Below the pieces are notes generated by a model, which worked only from the letters and a program-made list of their open reading frames with translations, had not been told where the DNA came from and ran no database searches. Made by a program: the position numbers and the translations under genes. A stretch of 64,000 bases of DNA from Bactericera cockerelli (taxonomy: Eukaryota > Arthropoda > Insecta > Hemiptera > Triozidae). Where the stretch lies: assembly GCA_024516035.1 (NCBI GenBank), contig CM044957.1, positions 46,854,300 to 46,918,299 of the forward strand, in the 5' to 3' direction. Positions 10,973 through 22,200 of the stretch are shown here, in pieces (position 1 is the stretch's first letter; each line of letters begins with the position of its first letter).

Positions 10973-11545
10973 TCACGGCCCTCGTCCAGATATACCTTGA
11001 GCTGCATCAGGATCCATAGATGGGCGTGAATTAAAGAACATACCACGACAAGAATCGTACTTGCCTTCAGCGGCTACGAGGTCTGATTCAGTTGCCATCT
11101 TACGCAATACCACCGCCCCCATTTCATCTCCTCTGGCAATTGCAGAACCTTTAATTTTTTGCATTATTTCTTGTGTCTGAATTTCACGTCTATGAAGAGA
11201 AAGCTTTTTCTGTTTAACCTTGAAGCTTTCAGAGGCATCTTTTCCACAGTAGAAGCAGAGCTCCTTAAAGTTGAATTTTGGTATTTCCTCACGGCCTCTT
11301 GTCACACGGCTTGCGTTTCCTGCTTCTTTTTCGGCCTTTACAATGTTTGACTCCTTCGTGTAGACACCTTTGCGACACTTCTCGTGAAGTATAACAGATT
11401 TCTGAGTCTGTAACCACCTGTGATGCCCATCATTCCTCCTCCTGCTGGCCTCAATAAACGTTCGAAGTGACTTTTCCTTTAATATTCCTCTATCCGCTCC
11501 TTCTTGCACAATGTTCCCGCATATAAAACAAGTTACATCCTCCAT
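10973..11545 (-). CDS. Transposon-borne ORF with paired cysteines (190 aa), likely 5' fragment
   Basis: Begins MEDVTCFICGN, with a CxxC pair near residue 6 and a second in ELCFYCGK. A third block reads SDLVAAEGKYDSCRGMFF, ending with a possible Cys ligand. I recall proteins of this layout among uncharacterised, transposon-linked arthropod families, but I cannot name the family. The frame loses resemblance and stops soon after the DLVAAE block, so it is probably truncated. The ATG is supported because the sequence around it is conserved in the other inverted repeat (9598). Confidence 0.55.
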   Translation of the reverse strand: MEDVTCFICGNIVQEGADRGILKEKSLRTFIEASRRRNDGHHRWLQTQKSVILHEKCRKGVYTKESNIVKAEKEAGNASRVTRGREEIPKFNFKELCFYCGKDASESFKVKQKKLSLHRREIQTQEIMQKIKGSAIARGDEMGAVVLRKMATESDLVAAEGKYDSCRGMFFNSRPSMDPDAAQGISGRGP

Positions 11546-12529
11546 AGTGTGCCTGCTGTCTTGAAATCACATGTTCAGTAAACAGATCTTAGTAAAATTC
11601 AGTGCAAGTTTCTCAATATTTTAAACTACTTATTCGACTGAATTCAATAGATAACGTTCAGTTTTGCTTGAAAAGTTGTAAGAATGTGATAATTTTAGAG
11701 TTCAGACGTTGCACTGCCTTAGCGAAAATTTGGCTCTAGGAACTCTTTCGGTTTAAAATTCATATCTCAGCACTGGAGTGAGCAAATTTCAAACAGTATT
11801 TTACTTAAAATTACATTATCTACAAGTTCGATTCTATTAAATTTTTCAATTGGTGCAGTCCTTTTTGACTTACAGGCGTTAAAAGTTGAGAATTTTCAAA
11901 ATTTGAGCTATGTTTGAAAAAACCACCCATCTTTGAGGAGCGATTGTGGCTGAACGGCTTAACCTTTTTTAATGATTCAAACGTCATTAGACGCATAATT
12001 TTATGTTCCTTAAATAAGAACTGAGTAAAATTTTCTGTAGAATTAATACATTTTGAGTTATAAGCGCAATTTTAAAAAAAGTGCAAAAAATTTGCACTAT
12101 TTAGGCCCTAAACTCGGAAGCACAACCTAAAATCCGTCGCAAACTCATATACCCATTATTCAGGACCCCTTTAAGGGTTTAAAAGGATTTCCAGCTATTG
12201 AGCAATTTTTTGACGCTAGAGCACTAATTTGCCTGGGCTATAAGCCCAGGATGCATTTTTTTTTGGTCAAAATCGCAAATGGAATATAACTTTTGTAATG
12301 TCTCGGCTGGGTTTCGAATCCGCGGTTGCCTAGACAGACAATAATAATATCGTAATAATTGTAAACGAAAAAAGGAGTGCCAAAAAAAAAAAGAGAACAA
12401 AATTTGTTGGTTCATGGGTCATAAAAACATCAAGCAATAGTCAGAATCCGTCAACTAGGATGTCCAAAAAGAGATTAAAATTTTTCCAGGCTTGTAAAAA
12501 TTCTGTACAGCACTGCCGTTTTTTGTTAC

Positions 12530-12700
12530 AGTTGTTTGTAAGGGATACCTTCCGGTGCGCTCGCGTTGACCCAGCACCTAAATGGGAAGTATTGTGTCAC
12601 TTGTCGCCCATCAGAGGGGAGGCATAATACAGTATGGACAAGCTACAACACAGACCACAACCGTCTACAGTAGCTCCTGTTTCATGGCTATGAAAACTTT
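12530..12700 (+). mobile_element. SINE family F fragment
   Basis: Carries TGTAAGGGATACCTTCCGGT and TCGCCCATCAGAGGGGAGG followed by AGCTCCTGTTTCATGGCTA. Confidence 0.6.
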
Positions 12701-13018
12701 TTTTTCAACACATCTCTTTCTTTTTCTTACGATGCGCGATGGTTGATCGCACATAAGAATATGTCCGATCAACGTACCAGCTAATAGCCATGCTAATGCT
12801 TACAACAACTACTATAAAATAAACTAGTGTGAAAACCATAAAAAACTCTATTGTAATTCTGCAAGATTTAAATAAATTAGACTTAAATGTAACTGTAAAT
12901 GTGATAATTTATTTTTTTCAACAATAAAATATTTTCCAATTGAAATGATATACATAATCACTTATTCCATAACATTGCATCTTGGTTCACTGGAAATTAT
13001 TTGTTACTAAAGAGAGTG

Positions 13019-13100
13019 GGACAGTGGCTGAGTGAGGTAGCGCACGCATGGTGACCTGGGTTCGATCACCGGCAGAGTAGAAGTTTTACTAAATTGTATT
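13019..13100 (+). mobile_element. SINE family E fragment
   Basis: Contains TAGCGCACGCATGGTGACCT and GGGTTCGATCACC, a tRNA-like B box. Confidence 0.55.
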
Positions 13101-13126
13101 TTCAAGTCCTGGGTCCACTATACTTT

Positions 13127-13366
13127 GGGTTGGGTGGAAGAGATTACCACAGGCAATAATTCCGCCCTTTAGTTAGGACATATGTGTGTATTATTATTAT
13201 TAAACTCTTTATTAGAAGAACATAATATGTACAAACAAATAATGGTAAAAATTAAAATACAAATTTGACAACATAAATATAAACAGGAAAAAACAAACAA
13301 AATAGATACATATGTCCTATCTAAAGGGCGGAGTTATTGCCTATGGCAATCTCTTCCACCCAACCC
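13127..13366. mobile_element. MITE with 58-bp inverted ends
   Basis: The left end GGGTTGGGTGGAAGAGATTA and the right end TCTCTTCCACCCAACCC are inverted copies, with CTTTAGTTAGGACATATGT inside each arm. The interior has TATTAAACTCTTTATTAGA. Partial relatives occur at 13883-14061, 14573-14744, 20262-20449 and 27365-27535. Confidence 0.7.
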
Positions 13367-13731
13367 TTACTGTGTATACAATATATACATACATATATTT
13401 ATCAATTTTTTTCCTTTTTATTGTTTCCATTTTTTCATTTATTTATAATCATTATTTGTACTGTACATATGTCTAATTATCTAATAAAGTATTTAATAAT
13501 AATAATTGTATGCAGTGTTGTAATGTACCCGGGTACAGTTTTGAGTACCCGATACCCGTACCGAAATTTTCACTCACCGACTTAAGTTTCGCCTAGGCTG
13601 GTAGGCTTGATCACGATTACCTAACATTATTTGGATTTCTAATATGAACGTAATAACAAATAATTCGCTATTATTATCACCTGCTTTCTTGTCTACCACC
13701 TGAGGTCCCCGTGGTTCATTTTCATCTTGAA

Positions 13732-13867
13732 TCACTTCTTGTTTCTCTTGGGTCCATTCTTCATATTATTTCTCTTAGGTCCATTCATCTTGTTTTTCAT
13801 TGGTCCATTTTTCATGTTGGCTTTTCTTTTATTATTCATAAAGTTTTCTTTCTTCTTCTGCTTTGCC
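13732..13867 (-). CDS. DDX27: DDX27 exon 16 (terminal)
   Basis: Acceptor TTTGCAG; in phase with exon 15; TGA at 13732-13734. Encodes [20 protein letters not shown] and then [20 protein letters not shown] with a KK end: a basic tail with three NGP units, unlike the usual FKSKSKYKRRK-type ending. Confidence 0.82.
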
Positions 13868-16255
13868 CTGCAAAATCAAGAACAAGTGTTATTATTATTA
13901 AATTCTTTATTAGATAATAAGACATGTGTACAGTACAAATAATGATTACAAAGAAATGAAAAAAAGGAAACAATATAAACATAAAAAAGGAAAAAATTGA
14001 TAAATATAAACACACATAATATGTCCTAACTAAAGGGCGGGGTTATTGCCTATGGCAATTAGTGTTATATTAATGTCTTAATGTTAAAAAGGTTAATGCT
14101 CAAAGCATTTTCTACCACCTAACCCTCACGGTCTTATTATTATGTGGTCACAAACTCAAATGAATGAGGAAAAATCCATGCATTGTGTGGTATTCGAACC
14201 AACGGATCCCTGCGCTACCTGGATTACCAGACTAGCGCCTTAACCACTTGACTATCAAGTGCACGGTGTAAGTATAAGTAGTGCTTTATTTAGACTGTCG
14301 GCGCAAGCAGGTAGTCCCATTATGCCAACAGTGTAACAAAGCACCTCTTTATTTAATTTAGTATAAATACAATGAAAATGTAAATAAAATAACAATTAGA
14401 TGGTAAGGATGAACAGTACTTACAGATGGCGGGTCATCTTCACTTGTTTGGTGCTCACATCTGTCAGATTATTTGCCTGCCCAAACACATTCTTCTTCTT
14501 CCTGCCACCAAAACCACCAGCTGAAACAAAAGATACAAAACTATGAATCCTCTATTTTTGCTTCTCTTGGCCATTATTATTCAATACTTTATTAGATATA
14601 AATGGACATTATGTACAATACAAATAATTATTTTAACAATGAAAAAACTGGAAACAATATATTACAATAAAATTGAAAAAGAATAGAAACATATGTCCTA
14701 ACTAAAGGGCAGGTTATTGCCTATGGCAATCTCTTCCATCCAACCCAAAAGGCCATCAGACAGAGTTGTAACAGAATCATTGTACCTTACACTCTGCCGC
14801 GCTGTTTCTTTTTTCTATGGGGCGTTCTTCACACCTCGGCCGAGGTGTTTCATTATCTTTAAAAACTCACTTCTTGCCCATTTGTCACATCAGTTCAATT
14901 AACCTTCAAGCCACTTGGATAGATATCCATTCTATCTTAGAATATGGAGTATTTTTTAAATATTGCACAGATAATAATATAATTATGTATTTATTCAAAT
15001 TAGAAAATATAAAAATTACAGAACTAGGAAAAATCCGATATCTTGAAAATGGTAATAGAGATTTTAATTTTCATAATTTCACAGGTAGTTTGAGGGTGGT
15101 TTAGGGGGGGTTAACTCTCATGAAAATTCCAACATCTATTACCGTTTGGGCTGTGGTATTGTAAACAGACAATCGCTAAGAGGACATAGTCAGCCAATGA
15201 GACACGCACAGATTTGAGTTTTATACATAGATATTCTTCACACCATGGCCGAGGTGTTTGATAACAGTACCTGGTTTGTTGGCTCTGGGAGGTGTTTGAT
15301 AGTAATACCTGGTTTGTTGGCTCTAGGCCTCGCTAATAACACTAATAATATCACCTTATTTATACTGCCCGATAGGGACTATTAAAGTCCCATTATGCCA
15401 GCAGTAAGCCCCAGACATACTACTATGTGGTAAAAATCCCAAATGGGAGGATAACTTGTCATGTCAGATAACTTGATAACCAACCAACTAGTCATAAGTG
15501 TTTTAATCTTAATGTTTAATTGTAGTCATAAGTGTTTTAATCTTAATGTTTAATTGTAGTCATAAGTGTTTTAATCTTAATGTTTAATTGTAGTCATAAG
15601 TGTTTTAATCTTAATGTTTAATTGTAAGTATTTTTTCTATGTAATGAAATGGGCCTGACCCGTAAATTTGCAAAAAAAAATGTCCCGGCTGGGTTTCGAA
15701 CCCACGACCTCCGGGTTTGTTACCTGGTTTGTTGGCCCTGGGCCTCGCGTAGCTCTCCTCCTCCTCAGCCTCGTCATCACTCACGAAGCCCTCAGCCACC
15801 GACTGGATCCTGTTCCCCTTCAGCTTGCTCTTGCTCGCCTTGGCCTGACGGAACGCCACCTTAATAATAATAATAATAATAATTCATATAATTTCTCGAA
15901 GAACATTGAAATGGTTGGCATCCGGAAATCAGTGAAATGGAAGATATAGAAAAGTGTCATCTTACAATTCTGCCATCTAGTCCGAAAGTTTTTGAATTCT
16001 TAATTTTTTTTTTTTCCCCCCCAATATTTTTTAATTCTAATTTTAATACTGATTGTCAAAGTTTATGTGAGAAAGTATGAATTTACTCCTCACATAAACT
16101 AAGAAAAACTGTTAATAAAAGTACAAGTTCATGGTTCATAATAATAATAATAATGTATTTTTTATTGTGGAAAAATTACAAAATTTGTAAGTACACAACG
16201 TCAATCTTATTCTACCTTAACTACTTACATCTATCTTAATAGCTACTTATTATTT

Positions 16256-16292
<37 letters not shown>

Positions 16293-19200
16293 TTCTGCAG
16301 CTTGTACTGGGTGGCCTCGAACTTCTCATCCTCCGCGCTCAGCGCTCGCTTCTTCTTGTCCAACTTCTCCTTGATGGCTTTCCCGGCCCGCTTGCCTCGC
16401 TTCTGGATGAGAGTCTGGTACTCTTCCCGGTCCTCGTCCAGCTTCTCTGTTGACACACAAATTCAATTTTTATTTATTACTAGCGAGCTGTCGCCCGCTT
16501 TGCGGGCCGAGGCATGGCTCGAAAAGCAAAAAATCCTTTTTCGCCAATGGCAGGTGGTGTAGTGGGCATTTTGAAAAATCCCGTCTTATTGCACATCTAG
16601 ACTATAAGACAAAGCTACCTACCAAATTTCAGCTTCCTAGGACACTTACCAGTTCGGAGAAACAGTGATGAATCAATGAGTCAGACAGTCAGTCAGTGAG
16701 TGAAACTCTCTTTTATAAGTATAGATTTGTTCACACACAGTATAAGCGAACGCTGGAATAAACCATATTCCCAAACACTAGTATGGTTGAGGGTCAAAGT
16801 TTAAATGTCAATAATCAGAGTTGTATCAATAAGAATGAGGGGGATGAGAAAGAATGTGCGGTTTGAATGTGAAGATGGGGCGGGAATGTTAATATTTGAA
16901 AGTTTATAAAAATTGAAAAAATAAAATCTTCTTATACAAAAATAAATAAATTATTTATTGTAATGTTATACAATTATTATACACGTGCACTGGTAGTAAA
17001 GTGGTTAACGCGGTAGTCTGGTAATCCAGGTAGCGAAAAGATCCGTTGGTTCGAATCCCACCCACTGTATGAATTTTTTCTCATTAATTTGAGTTTGTGA
17101 TCACATAATAATTAGACTCTGAGGGTTAGGTGGTAGAAAATGCTTTGAGCATTAACCACACCTGGTGGTTGCTTTTTTACTTTTTTTACGTTTACTTTTT
17201 TGACTACAGTGCGGCACCCTTAGCATTCACGACAACAATTTAATAATAATATTAAATCTAATGAGGTCAAAGCATAAACAGCCACTAAGCACTGAACCAC
17301 AGATGGTCACATATTTTCCAAACAGGGTGTTACGAAATCTCACAGTTGATTGAGAAAGTAGCTATTTTACAAACGAAATCAATTTTCAGTCTGGCTGGGG
17401 GGCGTTAAACAGGGAGAAGACTACAGTGTCTCGCTAGAGGACTATAAACAGAGAACAGACCAGCCAACCCTTACAAGCCAGGCTAGCTTGCAGTTTCCTA
17501 AGGGTTTAATGGCTTATAAAGAAAAGTCCAAGTCCTCATGATGGTTGATCGCACATAGAAATATGTGGTTCAGGACGAGCCAACTTTGAAATTAAGTTGA
17601 CTGGAGACCATCACTCCCCCCTCCAGCTGTAGCCGAGCTGGCTACAACAACAACACCAACAACAAGAGTTAAGTTTTCACTGACTTACTCTTGATAGCAG
17701 CTTTCTCCTTCTTGGTCTGGAACCACTCCCGGGGCGGATTCTCGTGGATGGCTTTCTTCTCCGTCAGTATCTTCTCCGCCTTGCTCACTTGCTCTTCAGC
17801 TCTGTTCAGCAGTCTGTCCTGTTTCTCCTCCGTCAGAATTTTCGCCACTTCTCCCTCGATGGTTTCCACTTTGCTTCGATATTTGTCAACAATTTCTGAA
17901 AGAAAATCAAAGAAGGAAACATTTTATTCCATTGATTTATTCGATGGCTTCCACTTAACTTCGATATTGGTGGACAATTTCCGAGGAAAAAAAAACACAA
18001 CTGTTACCAAATTTTGAATTTAATTTTTTTTTGCTCTGGATTTTGAACCTAGGACTTTCAGACTACATATATTATGTAAATAAAACTTGATTTAATTTGT
18101 ATAATAATAATGCTGGTTACCGAAAGAACTACCCTGTATAGGTTACTAGCCGTTTGCCCGTGCTTTGCAACGGGACTAAATTTCAAATTTACCAAGGCAT
18201 GGCCGTACTGCTGGACAGCAATGCCTTTTTGAACTTTTTATAATTTTTCTGGACAAAGCGATAATGGTTTTGGGGGGGTCAATTCTGAGACATTTTTCGC
18301 TATCTCTTACCGTTTTGGCTAAACAACTCCAGACAAACAAACAAACAAACATAGGTAGTCCTTTTTTCTGTTTTATTATAGGTTATTCGCTCACCGGGCG
18401 GCACTATCCGGTGTTTGATCGGGTTCTTGGCATTCTTGATGACCTGCTTCACCAGTTTCCTGTCCACCTCGCCTGCGATGGACACCGAGACACCTCCCTT
18501 GCCGGCCCGGGCAGTTCTGCCCACCCTGTGGATGTAGTGCTCTAGCGAGTGAGGCATGCGGTAGTTGATAACCTGCAGGTGAAACAAAACCCAATGAGAT
18601 ATCTTATAAAAGTACACATGGTACTTAGAAGAACACTTAAATGTACATAGTTTAACATCTATACTTATAAAAGAGAGTTTCACTCACTGACTGACTCACT
18701 CACTCACTGATTCATCACTGTTTCTCCGGACTGGTAAGTCCTAGGAAGCTGAAATTTGGTAGGTAGCTTATAGTCTAGATGTGCAATAACGGGATTTTTC
18801 GAAATTCCCACTAAAACACCTGCCATTGGTGAAAAAGGATTTTTTGCTTTGCGGGCCATGCCTCGGCCCGCAAAGCGGGTGACAGCCCGCTAGTGGTACA
18901 TAAATAATAAACTCATTATTATGTCAGGCTGGGGGACTATAAACAGGGAGTAGACCAGCAGTCTGGCGGGGGAACTATAAACAGGGAGTAGACCAGCATT
19001 GGCTTGGTTCTAGGGGCCCTTATCAATTATTAGCCTCCTTGTAAAGACAGTGGTAGAAGTGCTGAGTCATCCCTCTCTGGCTACCATCGTTCATGATGAC
19101 GCCACCCTATGATATGATGATGATGATGATGATTATTATTATTATTATTACTATGGCAAAATTAAGAGACAGAATCGGGATCACAAATCCAGTACAAATG

Positions 19201-22200
19201 TCAAAATCATATCTTGTCCATCCAAAAGAGGGCTGTTTGGATGTCTGTGTCATTAACGAGCCGAAGGTAATAATAATAATAAATAACACTCTTTAGTGTT
19301 GTATAATGGTCCCTAGAGGTCTGCCCCGGTAGCTCAGTGGTAAAGGTGGCACTCTGTGAATCCAGAGATACCAGAGGTCTCGGGTTCGAAACCCAGCCGG
19401 GACAAGGCAAGTTATCCTCCCATTTGGGATTTTTACCACATAATAATGCGTCTTGGGCTTACTGCTGGAATAATGGGACTAAATACTCCTAATCGGGTAT
19501 TATAAATAAGGCAATATTATTATTATTATATTACTAAATCTACGCTGACACCGGGACTAGAACCACCGACCTCGAGGTTACATGTCCGCCGCCTTATCGA
19601 TCAAGCTACTAAGGTCGGTAGGCGAACTTACAAATAGTGATATTCTGTTGAGAATGAAACAAAAGTTCGAAGAAATGGATTCTAGACTGAGTCAGGTTCT
19701 GATGATAGTCGTACTGATAAATTATATAATAATAATAATATTCAGTCGTCCTCACCTCTACCACCAGCACTACAGTGAGAACAACCTACCATCTCCTCTC
19801 ACGAGAAGACCAACATTGAAAGATAATTTGTTGTCAATTTATTGTAAAAAACTTATGTGTTGCTTTCATGAAGCCCATGTAATGTACTTACCTTTATAAA
19901 TAAATAAATAAAGTGAAAATCTTGATAATAATACTCTTATTTCTATATAATAATTCTATATACTTACAGTCTTGACTCCCCGGATGTCCAACCCTCTGGC
20001 AGCCACATCAGTAGCAATGAGCACATCGGTTTCCTCGTCCTTGAACTTGCGCAGAGATTCCAACCTATGCGGCTGCGTTAGATTCCCGTGCAACTCGCCT
20101 GCCTGAAAACAACAACAAAGTTATGTAATTTTAATTAAAATAATAACACTCTAGACTAGACTACTCTAGAGGAACGTAACCACTAGGCGATAAAATGGCT
20201 ATATGGGCTTATTTTTGGCCCACTGCCAATCTTCAAAAAAAAAAAACCTCTGGGCGAGGTTATTATTATTATTATGAAACTCTTTGTTAGAAGAACATAA
20301 TTCTATACATACAAACAAATAATGGTAAAAATTAAAATACAAAATTGACAATATTAATATAAACGGGGGGAAAAAAAACAAAATATATACATATGTCCTA
20401 ACTGAAGCGCGGGGTAATTGCCTATGGCAATCTCTTCCACCCAACCCTTCCAGAGGTTAATGCTCAAAGCGTTTTCTACCACCTAATCCTCAGAGTCTTA
20501 TTATTATGTGGTCACAAACTCAAATTAATGAGAAAAAATTCGAACCAACGGATCTCTACACTACCTGGATTACCAGATTAGCGCGTTAACCACTTGACTA
20601 CCACTACCAGTGCACCTCATTATTTTTTCAATTTTATCTATTCTTTGAACTTCTGCAAACCCTTTTCTAATACAAAGTCGTGTCATGTTCACAAGTTCCA
20701 TACCTTGATGCCCAGTAAGCCCAGTAGTACCTACATATGTACATATATGATAATTTTTTTTATTTGTTATTACTTTCGAGAAATTTCTAATATTAGAAAT
20801 CGGAAGTATGGTGTTCGTTTTTGTAAAAATAAATATTTTTTTGCTCCGATTTTCATATTTCTGGACGTTTCATAACCTCCTGAGTAACTTTGGTTTTGTG
20901 TCCGTCTGTCGGTCTGTTAAAAATATTCCTTGTAACGCATTAATTTCGGAAACTACTCAACAGATTTTAATGAAATTTTGCACACATATAGGAGACGTTC
21001 CGCAGATGGTCCCATTTTAAATTCATTTAATTCGTACAAGCGGTTCTGGGTGAGAGAGACCATGCGCCTGACCACTAACTATTTACTTAAACGCTTATAT
21101 CTCGTGAACGGTACACCCGATTTTGATGAAATTTTGTATGTATATGCATATTCTTGTTTAACATAGGCTATTTATATTTATTTTTTAATTAATTATTATT
21201 CAACTCTGATATTTAGGAAAATCCGAAATTTTGGACAAAGAAGTCAAAAAACAAGGTTCACTCACCACTTGCCGATACAGAATTTTTTGTAGAATTTAGA
21301 ATGTAGGAAAAATAATATTCTACCATATAAAACAAATTTGAAGAAAATTGGTTCAGCAGTTTTGGAGATACAAGTGATTTAGTATAAAATCTCAAAATTG
21401 GTACGTGTATGCAATGTGAAACTATCACGAGGAAGTATTGTGTCCATAATTGGCAGTGTTTTTTTTTCATTGGTCTAACTTTTATTTTTATTATTTTTTG
21501 ATCGATTTTATAAACTTTGGCAAACCCTTTTCTAATACAAAGTCGTGTCATGTTCGCAAGTTCCATACCTTGATGCCCAGTAAGCCTAGGAGGATGTGCA
21601 TCTCATGAGCTTCTCGTTTGGTTGGTACAAAAATCATCGTGTGATCTTTGAAAGTTCTGCACACCAATGCTGCCAAGAGAGCTTTCCTGTCTAAATGTGT
21701 GTCTTGCCGTATCCTGAAATGTTCAACAATAATAGGTAATATTAAGGGAGATCAATGAATGAGCGCACGAATAGCTCAGTGGTTAAGCACTCGCTTGCTA
21801 TGCGAAAGTCCCCGGGTTCGAACCCTCGCGCCGACAATAATTTGTATTCAAAATTTGTTTACAGTTGTTTGTAAAGGATACCTTCCAGTGCACTTGTGTT
21901 GACCCAGCACTTAAATGGGAAGTATTGTGTCACTTCTCGCCCATCAAAGGGGATGCATACTACGGGATGGGCAGGCTGCAGCACAGACTAAAAGCGTATA
22001 CAATAGCTCCTGTTTCATGGCTACGAAATTAAAAAAAGGCTGAGAAACACTCATCTTTTTTTCCTTCTTAAAAAAAAAAAAAAAAAAAAAAACAAAACAA
22101 AAAACAAAACAAAAAAAAATTGAAACAGGATGATAAATATCTAGATACATCTTATCAACTGATTGGTATTGTTGGTGTCTTTATCAATGACATTTTGATT

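Larger units (their letters stand above)
8884..12238. mobile_element. Fold-back DNA transposon with 1-kb inverted repeats and a TA duplication
   Basis: It begins GCCCAGGCAAATTAGTGC and ends with the reverse complement GCACTAATTTGCCTGGGC, and is flanked by TA on both sides (8882-8883 and 12239-12240). The inverted repeats run from 8884 to 10242 (interrupted by a SINE at about 9648-9975) and from 11237 to 12238. Each repeat carries the 5' half of the same coding sequence reading inward. A nested MITE occupies 10241-10447. No DDE transposase remains, so this looks non-autonomous. Confidence 0.8.

Noticed and set aside
13711..13942. Plus-strand hydrophobic frames opposite DDX27 exon 16
   Set aside because: They are the complement of the Lys/Asn-rich coding tail, which naturally reads as Phe/Leu-rich on the other strand.
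14421..14423. TAA as the end of the DDX27 gene
   Set aside because: It overlaps a consensus GTAAGT donor, and a downstream exon at 13732-13867 continues in exact phase with a basic tail.
15611..15859. Extension of DDX27 exon 14 through to 15611
   Set aside because: The extra residues come from a SINE head, and a GT donor at 15723 gives correct phase with exon 15.
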